Shown here: positions 1-8,223 of the stretch, piece by piece | Layout: the number at the start of each line of letters is the position of its first letter | How positions within the stretch are numbered: the stretch's first letter is position 1 | Assembly: GCA_964570285.1 (NCBI GenBank) | Contig: CAZMXP010000021.1 | Span: forward strand, 8,308 to 72,307 | Origin: CAZMXP01 sp964570285 | GTDB taxonomy: Bacteria > Planctomycetota > PLA2 | DNA length: 64,000 nucleotides | Direction: 5' to 3' | Notes under the pieces: model-generated | Databases searched by the model: none | What the model saw: only the letters and a program-made list of their open reading frames with translations | What the model was told of the DNA's origin: nothing | Translations under genes and position numbers: made by a program

Positions 1-173
1 ACGCGTCATGGGGAGCGATCACCGCGAAGGCGCGCGCGGCCCCCGTGCCTCCAGCCTGCGGCCTCGATGCTGTCCACCGGTTCTCCCCATTCTGCGTCCC
101 CGCCCTCCCTATTCTGGATGAGACATTCCCTTCGGGCCGCGCGGAGGCTAGGCTCCGCTTCGCCCCTCTCCCG

Positions 174-1535
174 ATGCCGCTGCCGATGATCGAACCGAGA
201 AAGCCCGTCCCCCGCACCCCCCCGCACAGCGAGGACGCCGAGAAGTCGCTCCTCGGCGCGGTGCTGCTCGACGGCGACCTGCTGCACGAGGTGCTGCTGC
301 TCGTGCAGCCCGACGATTTCTACTCGGTCGCGCACCAGCGCATCTTCGACGCCTGCGTCCAGCTCGCGAAGTCGGCCTCGCGCGTCGACGCGACGCTCGT
401 GCGCGAGCAGCTCCTGCGCAGCGGCGACCTGGAGAAGGTGGGAGGGGAGGACTACCTCGGGCGCCTCGTGATGCACGTGCCGTCGGCGGTGGGCGCGACC
501 GAGTACGCGCGCATCGTCAGCGAGCGCGCGGTGCGGCGCAACCTGCTGCAGGTCTGCGCGCAGATCCAGGAGAGGGCGTACGAGGGCAGCGTGCCGGGGG
601 ACCGCCTGCTCGACATGGCGGAGGACTCCGTCTTCGCGCTCAGCCGGGGGGCCTCGGGGGCCGAGACCGTCGGCATCCATGCGGTGCTGATGGAGACCTT
701 CGACGAGATCAACCGCCTCATCGAGGCGGGGGGCGCGATGACCGGCCTCCCGACGGGCTACTTCAGGCTCGACCAGATGACGAGCGGGCTCCACGGCGGC
801 AGCCTCGTGATCCTCGCCGGCCGCCCCTCGATGGGGAAGACCACCCTCTGCAACTGCATCGTGGACCAGATCGCCGTCGTCGAGAAGAAGCCGGTGGTCT
901 ACTTCAGCCTCGAGGTGAGCCGGCAGCACCTCGTGCGCAACATGCTCTGCGCCCGCGCGCGGGTGGACCTGCAGCGCGTGCGCACCGGCGACATCGAGGC
1001 GGGCGACCACGACAAGCTCACGCGGGCCGCGGGCGAGCTGATGGAGGCGCCCATCTACATCGACGACACGAGCGGCGCGAACGTGATCCAGATGCGCGCG
1101 AAGTCCCGCCGCATCAAGCAGAAGCACGGCCTCTCCCTCGTCGTCGTCGACTACCTGCAGCTCATGCAGACCGATCGCGGGGAGAACCGCCAGCAGGAGA
1201 TCGCCGAGCTGAGCCGCGGGCTCAAGGGCATGGCGCGCGAACTCGACGTGCCGGTCATCGCGATCTCGCAGCTCAACCGCAGCGTCGACAGCCGCGAGGA
1301 CCGACGCCCGCGCATGAGCGACCTGCGCGAGTCCGGCGCGCTCGAGCAGGATGCCGACCTGATCCTGCTCATGTACCGCGAGTCGCAGTACAAGGAGACC
1401 GAGGAGAACAAGACGCTCGCCGAGGTCATCGTCGCGAAGCAGCGCGACGGCCCGACGGGCACCGTGCGGCTCAACTTCTTCGGACCGATCCTCCGCTTCG
1501 AGAACCCGGCGTTCGCCGAGGACGAGGGCTTCTGA
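174..1535 (+). CDS. dnaB: Replicative DNA helicase DnaB
   Basis: Hexameric helicase that unwinds DNA ahead of the replication fork and recruits primase. Seen: an N-terminal DnaB domain in about the first 130 residues (starting HSEDAEKSLLGAVLLDG), then a RecA-like ATPase with Walker A GRPSMGKTT near residue 216 and Walker B LVVVDYLQLM near 322, followed by SQLNRSVDSREDRRPRMSDL, typical of DnaB loops. The frame is open back to position 45, but the upstream residues look like untranslated sequence; ATG at 174 (or 186) gives about 453 aa, the normal family size. No close Shine-Dalgarno is seen; a GGAGG lies at 143-147, rather far away. A TATTCT hexamer at 110-115 could be a -10 element. The gene stands alone, about 100 bp ahead of bamA. 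No intein is present in the ATPase. Confidence 0.95.
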   Translation: MPLPMIEPRKPVPRTPPHSEDAEKSLLGAVLLDGDLLHEVLLLVQPDDFYSVAHQRIFDACVQLAKSASRVDATLVREQLLRSGDLEKVGGEDYLGRLVMHVPSAVGATEYARIVSERAVRRNLLQVCAQIQERAYEGSVPGDRLLDMAEDSVFALSRGASGAETVGIHAVLMETFDEINRLIEAGGAMTGLPTGYFRLDQMTSGLHGGSLVILAGRPSMGKTTLCNCIVDQIAVVEKKPVVYFSLEVSRQHLVRNMLCARARVDLQRVRTGDIEAGDHDKLTRAAGELMEAPIYIDDTSGANVIQMRAKSRRIKQKHGLSLVVVDYLQLMQTDRGENRQQEIAELSRGLKGMARELDVPVIAISQLNRSVDSREDRRPRMSDLRESGALEQDADLILLMYRESQYKETEENKTLAEVIVAKQRDGPTGTVRLNFFGPILRFENPAFAEDEGF

Positions 1536-1618
1536 TTCCTCCGGCCCGGGGATCGGCCGCGTGAGGCGGGGGCCCCCCGCGCCCCCCGAAGATCGAGCGA
1601 TTCCCGGGAGCGGGGGCT

Positions 1619-1624
1619 TATAAT
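1619..1624 (+). promoter_or_regulatory. Candidate -10 element for bamA
   Basis: A perfect TATAAT lies 12 bases before the TTG start of bamA, which would give a leader of only about 5 bases. No convincing -35 hexamer is visible at the usual spacing. The same arrangement recurs at many genes in the window. Confidence 0.5.
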
Positions 1625-1636
1625 CCCCGGCCACTC

Positions 1637-4066
1637 TTGAGACGCCTGCGCACGATCCTTCCCATCCTGGGGTTCCTGCTGCTCGCCGCGGCCGCGCACG
1701 CGCAGGAGGCGGCGCCGAGGCGGGTGATGGCGGTCCGGTTCGAGGGGACGGTGCGCTACAGCGACGCGTTCCTGAAGGAGCAGATCGCGACGAAGGAGGG
1801 GGAGGCCTTCGACCCGGGGCTGCTGCGGCGCGACGAGAACACGCTGCGGCAGTTCTTCAGCGGCGTGCTCGATATCGAGGAGATCGCCGTGGAGGGGGGC
1901 GTCGAGATCGTCTTCCACGTGCTCGACAAGGTCGTCGTGGGCGAGGTCGAGCTGCGCTCGCTGAGCCGCGTGCGCAAGGAGGACCTGCTCCCTCTCCTGT
2001 CGACGCGCAAGGGCCGCCCGCTGCACGAGCATGCGCTGAAGAGCGACCGCGAGATCGTCGCGAGGATGCACCGCGACAAGGGCTACCACTTCGTCGATGT
2101 GGAGACCTACCGCGTCCGCACGTCGAAGGCGGACGTCGAGGACATCGTCTTCCAGGTCTTCGCGGGCTCCCGCGTGCGCGTCCACGAGGTCGTGCTCGAG
2201 GGCGCGCGCTCGCTGCCGCGGGCCGACCTGCTGCGCGTCGTGCGCAATTCGGACCGCTACCGGAAGCAGTTCCTCGGCCTCGGCAGCCTGCTCAACCCCT
2301 CCTACTTCCACCGCGGGGCGCTGGAGGAGGACCGCCGCAAGCTCGAACTCCAGTACCACCAGGAGGGCTGGCTCGACGCGAAGGTCGTGCTCGTCGGGGT
2401 CCGGTTCGACGACGCGCGGAAGCGGGCGACGATCCACTACCGCTTCGACGAGGGGGTGCGCTACGACGTCGCCTCCGTCTCGGTCGTCTATGCCGAGGGG
2501 GGGCTTCCCGAGGAGGCCGACCGCGAGGCGCTCGCGCCCGCCGCGCTGGGGGCGCTGGCCACGATGGAGATCGGCAAGCCCTACCGCGTGGACGACGTGC
2601 GCACCTCGCGCCGCGACATCAGCGAGAGGCTCTGGTCGCGCGCCTACGCGACGAGCCAGATCGAGGAGCGCTACACCGCCGATCCCGCGACGCACACCGT
2701 CGCCTTCCGCTTCGTGCTGACCGCGGGCCCGAAGGTGCGCGAGGGGGCGTTCCGCATCTTCGGCAACCGCTACACCCGCGACAACGTGATCCGGCGCGCC
2801 TTCCGCAGCGGCGCGACGCCGGGCGACTTCCTCGACGTGGAGGAGCTCGAGGCGGGACGCAACCGCCTCGTCGCGCTGCGCTACTTCAACCTGGTGCGGT
2901 TCGGCAGCGGCCAGAACTGGGGCCTCGTGAAGACTCCGGACGGCGCGCCCGACGAGTACGACGTCGAGCTCGAGGTCGAGGAGGCGGAGACGCGCAACAT
3001 GACCTTCGGCGCCGGCCTCAGCACCGATGGCGGCGCCTTCGCGAGCTTCGGCGTCACGTGGAAGAACTTCGACTGGCGGCGCCCGCCGGAGAAGTGGTGG
3101 CGCATCCTCGACAAGGACGCCTTCCGCGGGGGCGGCCAGACCTTCAGCTTCTTCGCCTCTCCGGGCACGACCTTCAGCAGCTTCAGCTTCTCGTTCTCCG
3201 ATCCTGCCGTGCGGGACTCGCCCTGGTCGCTCTCGTGGAGCCTCTACCGCCGCATCTCGCTCTTCGAGGACTACGACCAGCAGGGGGACGGGATCTCGAT
3301 CCGCGTCGGGCGCTTCCTCGACGAGGAGAGGGTCTGGAAGATCGACTTCGACTGGTCGCTGCGGCAGGTCATCCTCGACGACCCCGATCCCGACGCGCCG
3401 GTGAACGCGCTCGACCAGCAGGGCTCCCATACGCTGCACGGCGTCGGCGTCTCGCTGCGGCGGTCGAGTCGCCGCGACGTCGACCTCTTCCTGAACGGCC
3501 ATGTGACGAACTTCTCCGCGGAACTGATCGGCGGCCCCTTCGGGGGCCACGTGGACACCGTCAAGTCCGCGATCGAGCACGCCTACGGCTGGCGCACGCA
3601 CAAGATGGAGGATGGCGCCTGGCACCGCATGGTGGTCTCGGGCTCGGTCCACGGCGCGTGGGCCTTCGGCGACTCGCCGGAGGTGCCCATCTTCGAGCGC
3701 TACTTCCTCGGCGGCCGCTCGCTGCGCGGATTCGAGTTCCGCGAGGTCGGTCCACGCAGCAACGGCCGTCCGACGGGCGGCGAGTTCATGCTGCTGCTCA
3801 ACGCCCAGTACACGATCCCGCTCGTGGACGCGGAGTCGCAGGGGTTCGGCATCGACCTGAACTTGTTCCTCGACCAGGGGGGCATCAGCACCGACTTCGG
3901 CACCTTCTCGGGGGACGACTGGCGCATCGCCGCGGGCTTCGGCATCGGCATCGCGTTCGGCGGTCCGACGCAGCCGCCGCTGATGCTCGACTTCGGCATC
4001 CCGCTGCGCCGCGCCGCGGGCGACCGGAAGCAGCTCATCTCGGTGTCGTTCGAGAGGACGTTCTAG
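1637..4066 (+). CDS. bamA: Outer membrane assembly factor BamA (Omp85 family)
   Basis: Folds and inserts beta-barrel proteins into the outer membrane. Seen: an N-terminal signal peptide (RRLRTILPILGFLLLAAAAH, cleavage after AHA), several POTRA repeats over roughly residues 25-430, and a C-terminal Bac_surface_Ag barrel with the diagnostic LRGF of barrel strand 6 (in RSLRGFEFREVG, near residue 695). The chain ends in Phe (SFERTF), the classic BAM-recognised C-terminal signature. At 809 aa it matches the family. The start is TTG at 1637, immediately before the charged n-region. It is followed after 62 bp by lpxC/fabZ, the usual envelope-biogenesis neighbourhood, but no Skp/OmpH chaperone gene and no lpxD lie between, unlike the common proteobacterial order. 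Confidence 0.93.
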   Translation: MRRLRTILPILGFLLLAAAAHAQEAAPRRVMAVRFEGTVRYSDAFLKEQIATKEGEAFDPGLLRRDENTLRQFFSGVLDIEEIAVEGGVEIVFHVLDKVVVGEVELRSLSRVRKEDLLPLLSTRKGRPLHEHALKSDREIVARMHRDKGYHFVDVETYRVRTSKADVEDIVFQVFAGSRVRVHEVVLEGARSLPRADLLRVVRNSDRYRKQFLGLGSLLNPSYFHRGALEEDRRKLELQYHQEGWLDAKVVLVGVRFDDARKRATIHYRFDEGVRYDVASVSVVYAEGGLPEEADREALAPAALGALATMEIGKPYRVDDVRTSRRDISERLWSRAYATSQIEERYTADPATHTVAFRFVLTAGPKVREGAFRIFGNRYTRDNVIRRAFRSGATPGDFLDVEELEAGRNRLVALRYFNLVRFGSGQNWGLVKTPDGAPDEYDVELEVEEAETRNMTFGAGLSTDGGAFASFGVTWKNFDWRRPPEKWWRILDKDAFRGGGQTFSFFASPGTTFSSFSFSFSDPAVRDSPWSLSWSLYRRISLFEDYDQQGDGISIRVGRFLDEERVWKIDFDWSLRQVILDDPDPDAPVNALDQQGSHTLHGVGVSLRRSSRRDVDLFLNGHVTNFSAELIGGPFGGHVDTVKSAIEHAYGWRTHKMEDGAWHRMVVSGSVHGAWAFGDSPEVPIFERYFLGGRSLRGFEFREVGPRSNGRPTGGEFMLLLNAQYTIPLVDAESQGFGIDLNLFLDQGGISTDFGTFSGDDWRIAAGFGIGIAFGGPTQPPLMLDFGIPLRRAAGDRKQLISVSFERTF

Positions 4067-4104
4067 TCGGGATCGGGGGGGGCCGGGGGGGCCCCCCGTT
4101 CCCC

Positions 4105-4123
4105 TATAATGCCCGTCGGAGAG
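4105..4123 (+). promoter_or_regulatory. Promoter -10 and ribosome site of lpxC/fabZ
   Basis: TATAAT at 4105-4110 is followed by GGAGAG at 4118-4123, five bases before a TTG codon at 4129. The predicted transcript would begin almost on the ribosome-binding site. The close SD spacing favours TTG 4129 over the adjacent GTG at 4126. Confidence 0.5.
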
Positions 4124-4128
4124 CCGTG

Positions 4129-5457
4129 TTGACGAGAGCGCAACGGACCTTGGCGCGCGAGCGGGACCTCGAAGGGGCGGGGCTCCACACCGGCGTCGTG
4201 GCGCGCCTGAGGCTCAAGCCCTCCGACGCGGGGGCTGGCATCGTCTTCCGTCGCGTCGACCTGCCAGGCAAGCCCGAGGTCCCTGGACGCATCGACTACA
4301 TGTTCAACCTGCCGCGCCGGAGCAGCCTGCGCAACGGCGCGGCGCAGGTGGACACCGTCGAGCACCTGCTCGCGAGCTTCGCCGCCTTCCAGATCGACAA
4401 CGTCGTCTGCGAGCTGAGCGGCCCCGAGGTGCCCGGCATGGACGGCAGCAGCCGCCCCTTCGTCGAGGCGATCCGCGAGGCCGGCGTGCGCGAGCAGAAG
4501 GAGACGGTGGAGGTGCACACGCTGAACGACTCCTTCCACGTCCACGGGAACAACCACGCGATCATCGCGCTCCCGAGGGAGGAGGGGCTGCGTCTCACCT
4601 ACACCCTCGGCTTCGAGCGCCCGCGCCCGGTGCACCAGACCTACACGTTCGACCTCACCGAGGAGGGGTTCTGCGAGCAGATCTCGCCCGCCCGCACCTT
4701 CGTCACGAGCGAGGAGATCGAGAAGCTGCGCGAGGCGGGCCTGGGGCAGGGGGCGAGCGAGGACAACACGCTCGTGATCGGGCCCGAGGCGGAGGCCGAC
4801 GGCAGGAAGCTGCGCTTCCCCGACGAATACGTGCGCCACAAGGTGCTCGACCTCGTCGGCGACCTGCGGCTGCTCGGGCGGCCGCTGCACGCCCACATCG
4901 TGGCCCACCGGACCGGGCACGAGGCGAACCGGGCGCTCGTCGAGAAGATCGCGCTCGAGATGCACCGGCGCGAGGAGGTGGGGCAGATCCGGCGCGGCAG
5001 CGGGTTCGACATCCGCGAGATCATGCGGGTGCTGCCGCACCGCTACCCGATGCTGCTCGTCGACCGCGTCATCGAGGTGGAGGGCTTCAAGCGCGCGGTC
5101 GGCATCAAGAACGTCACGATCAACGAGCCCTTCTTCGGCGGCCACTACCCCGACACGCCGATCATGCCCGGGGTGCTGACGCTGGAGGCGCTGGCGCAGC
5201 TCGCGGGCCTGCTGCTGCTGCGCAAGCTCGAGTACCAGGGCAAGGTGGCGGTCTTCCTCGGCATGGACCGCGTGCGGCTGCGCCACGCCGTGATGCCCGG
5301 GGACCAGCTCCGGCTGCTCGTCGAGACGCTCCACCTCGGCCGCCGCGGGGGAAAGGTGCGCGCCCGGGCGACCGTGCGCGACACGCTGGTGGCCGAGGCG
5401 GAGATGAAGTTCATGCTCGTCGATTCGCCGAGCAACGTGGAGGACCACGACCTGTGA
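4129..5457 (+). CDS. lpxC: Bifunctional UDP-3-O-acyl-GlcNAc deacetylase / 3-hydroxyacyl-ACP dehydratase (LpxC-FabZ fusion)
   Basis: One 442-aa chain joins two enzymes. The LpxC half (about residues 1-285) removes the acetyl group from UDP-3-O-acyl-GlcNAc, the committed step of lipid A synthesis. Its zinc site is visible: TVEHLLASF, and DLVGDLRLLG followed by HRTGHEANRALV. The FabZ half (from about residue 294) dehydrates 3-hydroxyacyl-ACP in fatty acid synthesis; it has VLPHRYPMLLVDRV and GGHYPDTPIMPGVLTLEALA, with the catalytic His and Glu. Such fusions are known from Bacteroidota and several other phyla and tie the two pathways competing for 3-hydroxyacyl-ACP. The frame is open far upstream, but homology begins at TRAQRTLARERDLEGAGLH, supporting TTG 4129. 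It overlaps lpxA by 4 bases (GTGA). Confidence 0.94.
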   Translation: MTRAQRTLARERDLEGAGLHTGVVARLRLKPSDAGAGIVFRRVDLPGKPEVPGRIDYMFNLPRRSSLRNGAAQVDTVEHLLASFAAFQIDNVVCELSGPEVPGMDGSSRPFVEAIREAGVREQKETVEVHTLNDSFHVHGNNHAIIALPREEGLRLTYTLGFERPRPVHQTYTFDLTEEGFCEQISPARTFVTSEEIEKLREAGLGQGASEDNTLVIGPEAEADGRKLRFPDEYVRHKVLDLVGDLRLLGRPLHAHIVAHRTGHEANRALVEKIALEMHRREEVGQIRRGSGFDIREIMRVLPHRYPMLLVDRVIEVEGFKRAVGIKNVTINEPFFGGHYPDTPIMPGVLTLEALAQLAGLLLLRKLEYQGKVAVFLGMDRVRLRHAVMPGDQLRLLVETLHLGRRGGKVRARATVRDTLVAEAEMKFMLVDSPSNVEDHDL

Positions 5458-6272
5458 GCGGCGTCTCGATCCACCCGACCGCGATCGTCGAGAAGGGGGC
5501 CGAGCTCGCCCCGGGCGTCACGATCGCCGCCTACGCGGTGGTCGGCCCGGGCGTGCGGCTCGCGGAGGAGGTGCAGATCGGGCCCCACGCGGTCGTCGGC
5601 GGGGAGACCGAGATCGGCGCCGGCACGCAGGTGAGTGCGCACGCCTGCATCGGGGGCCCGCCGCAGGACCTCAAGTACCGCGGCGAGCGCACGCGTCTCG
5701 TGATCGGCGCGCGCAACCGGCTCCGGGAGGGCGTGACCGTCAACGTCGGCACCGAGCAGGGCGGCGGCGTCACGCGGCTGGGCGACGACAACTACCTGAT
5801 GGCGAACGCGCACGTGGCGCACGACTGCGTGCTCGGCAACCGCGTGATCCTCGCGAACAACGTCATGCTGGCGGGCCACGTCGCCGTGCAGGACGGCGCG
5901 ATCCTGAACGGCGGCGTCGGCGTGCACCACTTCACGACGATCGGGCGCCTCTCCTACGTCGGCGGGCTCTCGCGCATCACGCAGGACGTGCCCCCCTTCA
6001 CGATCGTCGAGGGGCACCCGGCCCGCGTGCGGGGCGTCAACCTGATCGGCCTCCGGCGCGCGCGGCTGCCCGACCCGGTCGTCAAGGCGGTCAAGGAGGC
6101 CTACCGCGTGCTCTACCGCGGCGACCTGCCCGTCCGGGACGCGCTCGCGCAGCTGAAGGTAGACTGGGCGGAGGTGGAGGACGTGCAGGAGCTCGTGCGA
6201 TTCCTCGAGGCGAGCGAGGCGGGTCGGCAGGGCCGCCAGGGCGAACGACCCGGCCGGGGCCTTGCGCCGTGA
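5454..6272 (+). CDS. lpxA: Acyl-ACP--UDP-N-acetylglucosamine O-acyltransferase LpxA
   Basis: First enzyme of lipid A biosynthesis: it transfers a 3-hydroxyacyl chain from ACP to UDP-GlcNAc (or to its 3-amino analogue). Seen: left-handed beta-helix hexapeptide repeats from the start (IHPTAIVEKGAELAPGVTIA onward), the catalytic His region NAHVAHDCVLGNRVILANN, and an alpha-helical C-terminal cap ending near residue 255. The last 15-20 residues are a low-complexity Gly/Arg tail. At 272 aa it has the expected length. GTG start, overlapping the lpxC/fabZ stop by 4 bases; its own stop overlaps the next gene the same way, so the lpx genes are translationally coupled. Whether it makes ester- or amide-linked lipid A cannot be settled by eye, but the following dehydrogenase raises the question. 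Confidence 0.93.
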   Translation: MSGVSIHPTAIVEKGAELAPGVTIAAYAVVGPGVRLAEEVQIGPHAVVGGETEIGAGTQVSAHACIGGPPQDLKYRGERTRLVIGARNRLREGVTVNVGTEQGGGVTRLGDDNYLMANAHVAHDCVLGNRVILANNVMLAGHVAVQDGAILNGGVGVHHFTTIGRLSYVGGLSRITQDVPPFTIVEGHPARVRGVNLIGLRRARLPDPVVKAVKEAYRVLYRGDLPVRDALAQLKVDWAEVEDVQELVRFLEASEAGRQGRQGERPGRGLAP

Positions 6273-7288
6273 GCCGCCGCACCAGGGTCGGGGTCGTCGG
6301 CGTCGGCCACTTCGGCCGCAACCACGCGCGCGTCTACGCGGCGATGCCCGAGGTCGAGCTCGTCGCCGTTGCCGATCCCGACGAGGCGCGCTGCCGCGCG
6401 ATCGCCGACCAGTACCGCTGCCGGCCGGTCGGCAGCCACACCGAGCTGGGCGAGGTGGACGCCGTCAGCATCGCGGTCCCGACGAGCAAGCACGCGGAGG
6501 TCGCGTGCTGGTTCCTCGAGCGCGGCATCCCGGTGCTCGTCGAGAAGCCGCTCGCCGACACCGTCGCGAACGCCGAGCGCATCGTGCGCGCCGCCCGCAC
6601 GCACGAGACCTTCGTCGGCGTCGGCCACGTGGAGCGCTTCAACCCGGTCGTGCAGGCCGCGATGAACCTGGGCATCCGCCCGCTCTTCATCGAGTGCCAC
6701 CGGCTCAACCCCTTCTCCTTCCGCGCGACCGACGTCGGCGTCGTCATGGACCTGATGATCCACGACCTCGACGTGATCCTGCACTTCGTCGGCGCCCACG
6801 TGACCCGCGTCGATGCGGTCGGCGTCGGCATCCTCAGCGAGCACGAGGACATCGCCAACGCCCGCCTCACCTTCGCCAACGGCGCCGTCGCCAACGTGAC
6901 CGCGAGCCGCGTCGCGATCCAGACGATGCGCAAGATCCGCGTCTTCTCCCCCGACTCCTACATCTCCCTCGACTACGGCAAGCGGCAGGGCGTCATCTAC
7001 CGCAAGTCGCCCAAGCTCACGCTCGACGTCGTGCACCAGATCACCGAGAACCCCGCCGCGCTCACCGACCTCAAGGGGCGCGAATCGGTCTTCGGGGAAC
7101 TGCTGCACCAGGAGACGATCCCGCTGCCGGAACACGACCCCCTCGAGAAGGAGCTGCAGAACTTCGTCGAGGCGGCGCGCAGCGGCGGTCGCCCGGCGGT
7201 GACGGGCGAGCACGGCCTCGAGGTGGTGCGCATCGCCGACGAGATCCTCGCGGCGATCGGCCGCTCGCAGGCGGCCGCGCGCCCGTGA
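6269..7288 (+). CDS. Gfo/Idh/MocA family NAD(P)-dependent oxidoreductase, GnnA-like by context
   Basis: 339 aa with an N-terminal Rossmann fold (VGVVGVGHFGRNHARVYAAM, GxGxxG) and the family EKP motif (VLVEKPLADTVANAERIV, Lys being the catalytic residue), then the mixed alpha/beta substrate domain. GTG start in a GTGA overlap with lpxA. In Acidithiobacillus and Leptospira an enzyme of this family, GnnA, oxidises UDP-GlcNAc at C3 so that GnnB can install an amine, giving amide-linked lipid A. The position inside the lpx operon makes that role plausible here, but no GnnB-type aminotransferase gene follows. Family assignment is firm; the substrate is inference. Other activities on nucleotide sugars are equally possible. 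Confidence 0.82.
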   Translation: MSRRTRVGVVGVGHFGRNHARVYAAMPEVELVAVADPDEARCRAIADQYRCRPVGSHTELGEVDAVSIAVPTSKHAEVACWFLERGIPVLVEKPLADTVANAERIVRAARTHETFVGVGHVERFNPVVQAAMNLGIRPLFIECHRLNPFSFRATDVGVVMDLMIHDLDVILHFVGAHVTRVDAVGVGILSEHEDIANARLTFANGAVANVTASRVAIQTMRKIRVFSPDSYISLDYGKRQGVIYRKSPKLTLDVVHQITENPAALTDLKGRESVFGELLHQETIPLPEHDPLEKELQNFVEAARSGGRPAVTGEHGLEVVRIADEILAAIGRSQAAARP

Positions 7289-8121
7289 TCGCCCGGTCGG
7301 GAGGTCGCCTCGCCCACCTCGGGGGGCTCTACGGCGACCTGCTCTCGCTCTCCGTCGACGCGGGCGCCTTCCGCCCCGTCGCCGAACTCGGCCGCGGCGA
7401 GGTCACGCCGCAGCGCCGGCTCTCGTTCGAAGGCGACACGCTCCTCGTCCTCGAGCCGGTGGAAGGCCCCCTGCTGCGGCCCCCGCTCCGCGTGCGGCGC
7501 TTCCCGCCCGGCGGGAGCGAGGGCGCCCGCAGCGAGTCCGGCCGGGAGTCGGGCGAGGGCCGCTGGCTCTCGGTGCTCTTCGAGCGTTCCCTCCCCGGAC
7601 CCCTCCACATCACGCTCTGCGGGACTCTCGCCGGCCATCCCGTCCACCGCCGGATGGAGATCGACGTGGATGTGGCGAGAAAGCCGAGGGCGGGCTCGGG
7701 CACGCCCCTCGAACACGATGGCACCCTCTGGATCCCGGTGCGGGAGGAGGGGTTGGCAAGGGTGGGGGGCGCGGGGGCCGCGCTGATGCGCGGCCCGGTC
7801 TCGGCCTGCGTGGAACTTGTCGACGGGCGGGTCGTCTGCGCCGGACGACGCGGCGCGTTCCTCGACGGGGCGTGGGTGCGCACCGGCCCCGGCCCGGACT
7901 GGCCGCCCTACCGGGCACCCCTCTCGGGCCTCGCCGCGCCGGGCATCCTCCTGCTCTGCCCCGGCGGGGGTGTGCTGCCGCGCCTGGCAGGCGAGGGGCC
8001 GCCCGGCTGGCTGCCCCCGGGGCGCTACTCGTCGCTTGCGAAGGTCGGCGACAGTCTCTTCGCGGTGCGCGAAGGGGCGACCCCCGAGCTTGTCCCGGTG
8101 CGTTTTGACAGCCCCGCCTGA
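7285..8121 (+). CDS. Hypothetical protein at the end of the lpx operon
   Basis: 278 aa, not recognised. It starts with GTG at 7285 in a GTGA overlap with the dehydrogenase stop; the same frame is open further upstream only as a shadow of that gene. The protein has no signal peptide and no membrane segment. It is rich in Gly, Arg and Leu and appears to be built of short beta strands (SVDAGAFRPVAELGRGEV, DGTLWIPVREEGLA, GRVVCAGRRGAFLDGAWV), suggesting a beta-propeller-like or beta-sandwich fold, which is a guess. Coupling to lipid A genes hints at an envelope role. Its last codons overlap the -35 region of the rpsB promoter. Confidence 0.7.
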   Translation: MIARSGGRLAHLGGLYGDLLSLSVDAGAFRPVAELGRGEVTPQRRLSFEGDTLLVLEPVEGPLLRPPLRVRRFPPGGSEGARSESGRESGEGRWLSVLFERSLPGPLHITLCGTLAGHPVHRRMEIDVDVARKPRAGSGTPLEHDGTLWIPVREEGLARVGGAGAALMRGPVSACVELVDGRVVCAGRRGAFLDGAWVRTGPGPDWPPYRAPLSGLAAPGILLLCPGGGVLPRLAGEGPPGWLPPGRYSSLAKVGDSLFAVREGATPELVPVRFDSPA

Positions 8122-8133
8122 GCGGGGTACCTT
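8105..8133 (+). promoter_or_regulatory. Sigma-70-type promoter of rpsB-tsf-frr
   Basis: Perfect -35 TTGACA at 8105-8110, a 17-bp spacer, and -10 TACCTT at 8128-8133. This is the best consensus promoter in the window. It overlaps the 3' end of the preceding gene (stop at 8119-8121). The spacer contains a small palindrome, CCCCGC and GCGGGG around CTGA. A leader of about 85 bases runs to the GTG of rpsB. Confidence 0.75.
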
Positions 8134-8223
8134 GAACGATTCTTCGCCCCCGGTTCGCCGGTCCGGGGGCGGCCCTTCCCCGGGGGTCCGGGGGAGCGGC
8201 GGCATCTTCCGGCGGAGGCATTC
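8134..8223 (+). promoter_or_regulatory. rpsB 5' leader
   Basis: About 85-90 nontranslated bases, very G/C rich, with self-complementary runs (CCGGTCCGGGGG, CCCTTCCCCGGGG) before a GGAGG at 8215-8219 and the GTG start. Ribosomal protein S2 autoregulates through its leader in several bacteria. Whether this one folds into such an element is not decidable by eye. Confidence 0.35.

Noticed and set aside
1151..3652. Long minus-strand open frame (833 codons) opposite dnaB and bamA
   Set aside because: It is antisense to two certain genes; its Arg/Ala/Asp/His/Leu-rich translation is the usual shadow of GC-rich coding DNA.
3058..4128. N-terminal extension of the LpxC/FabZ frame
   Set aside because: This part lies inside bamA in another frame and is low complexity; LpxC homology begins at TTG 4129, next to an SD.
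8111..8127. Terminator hairpin between the lpx operon and rpsB
   Set aside because: The CCCCGC/GCGGGG palindrome is short, has no T-run and forms the spacer of a good promoter.
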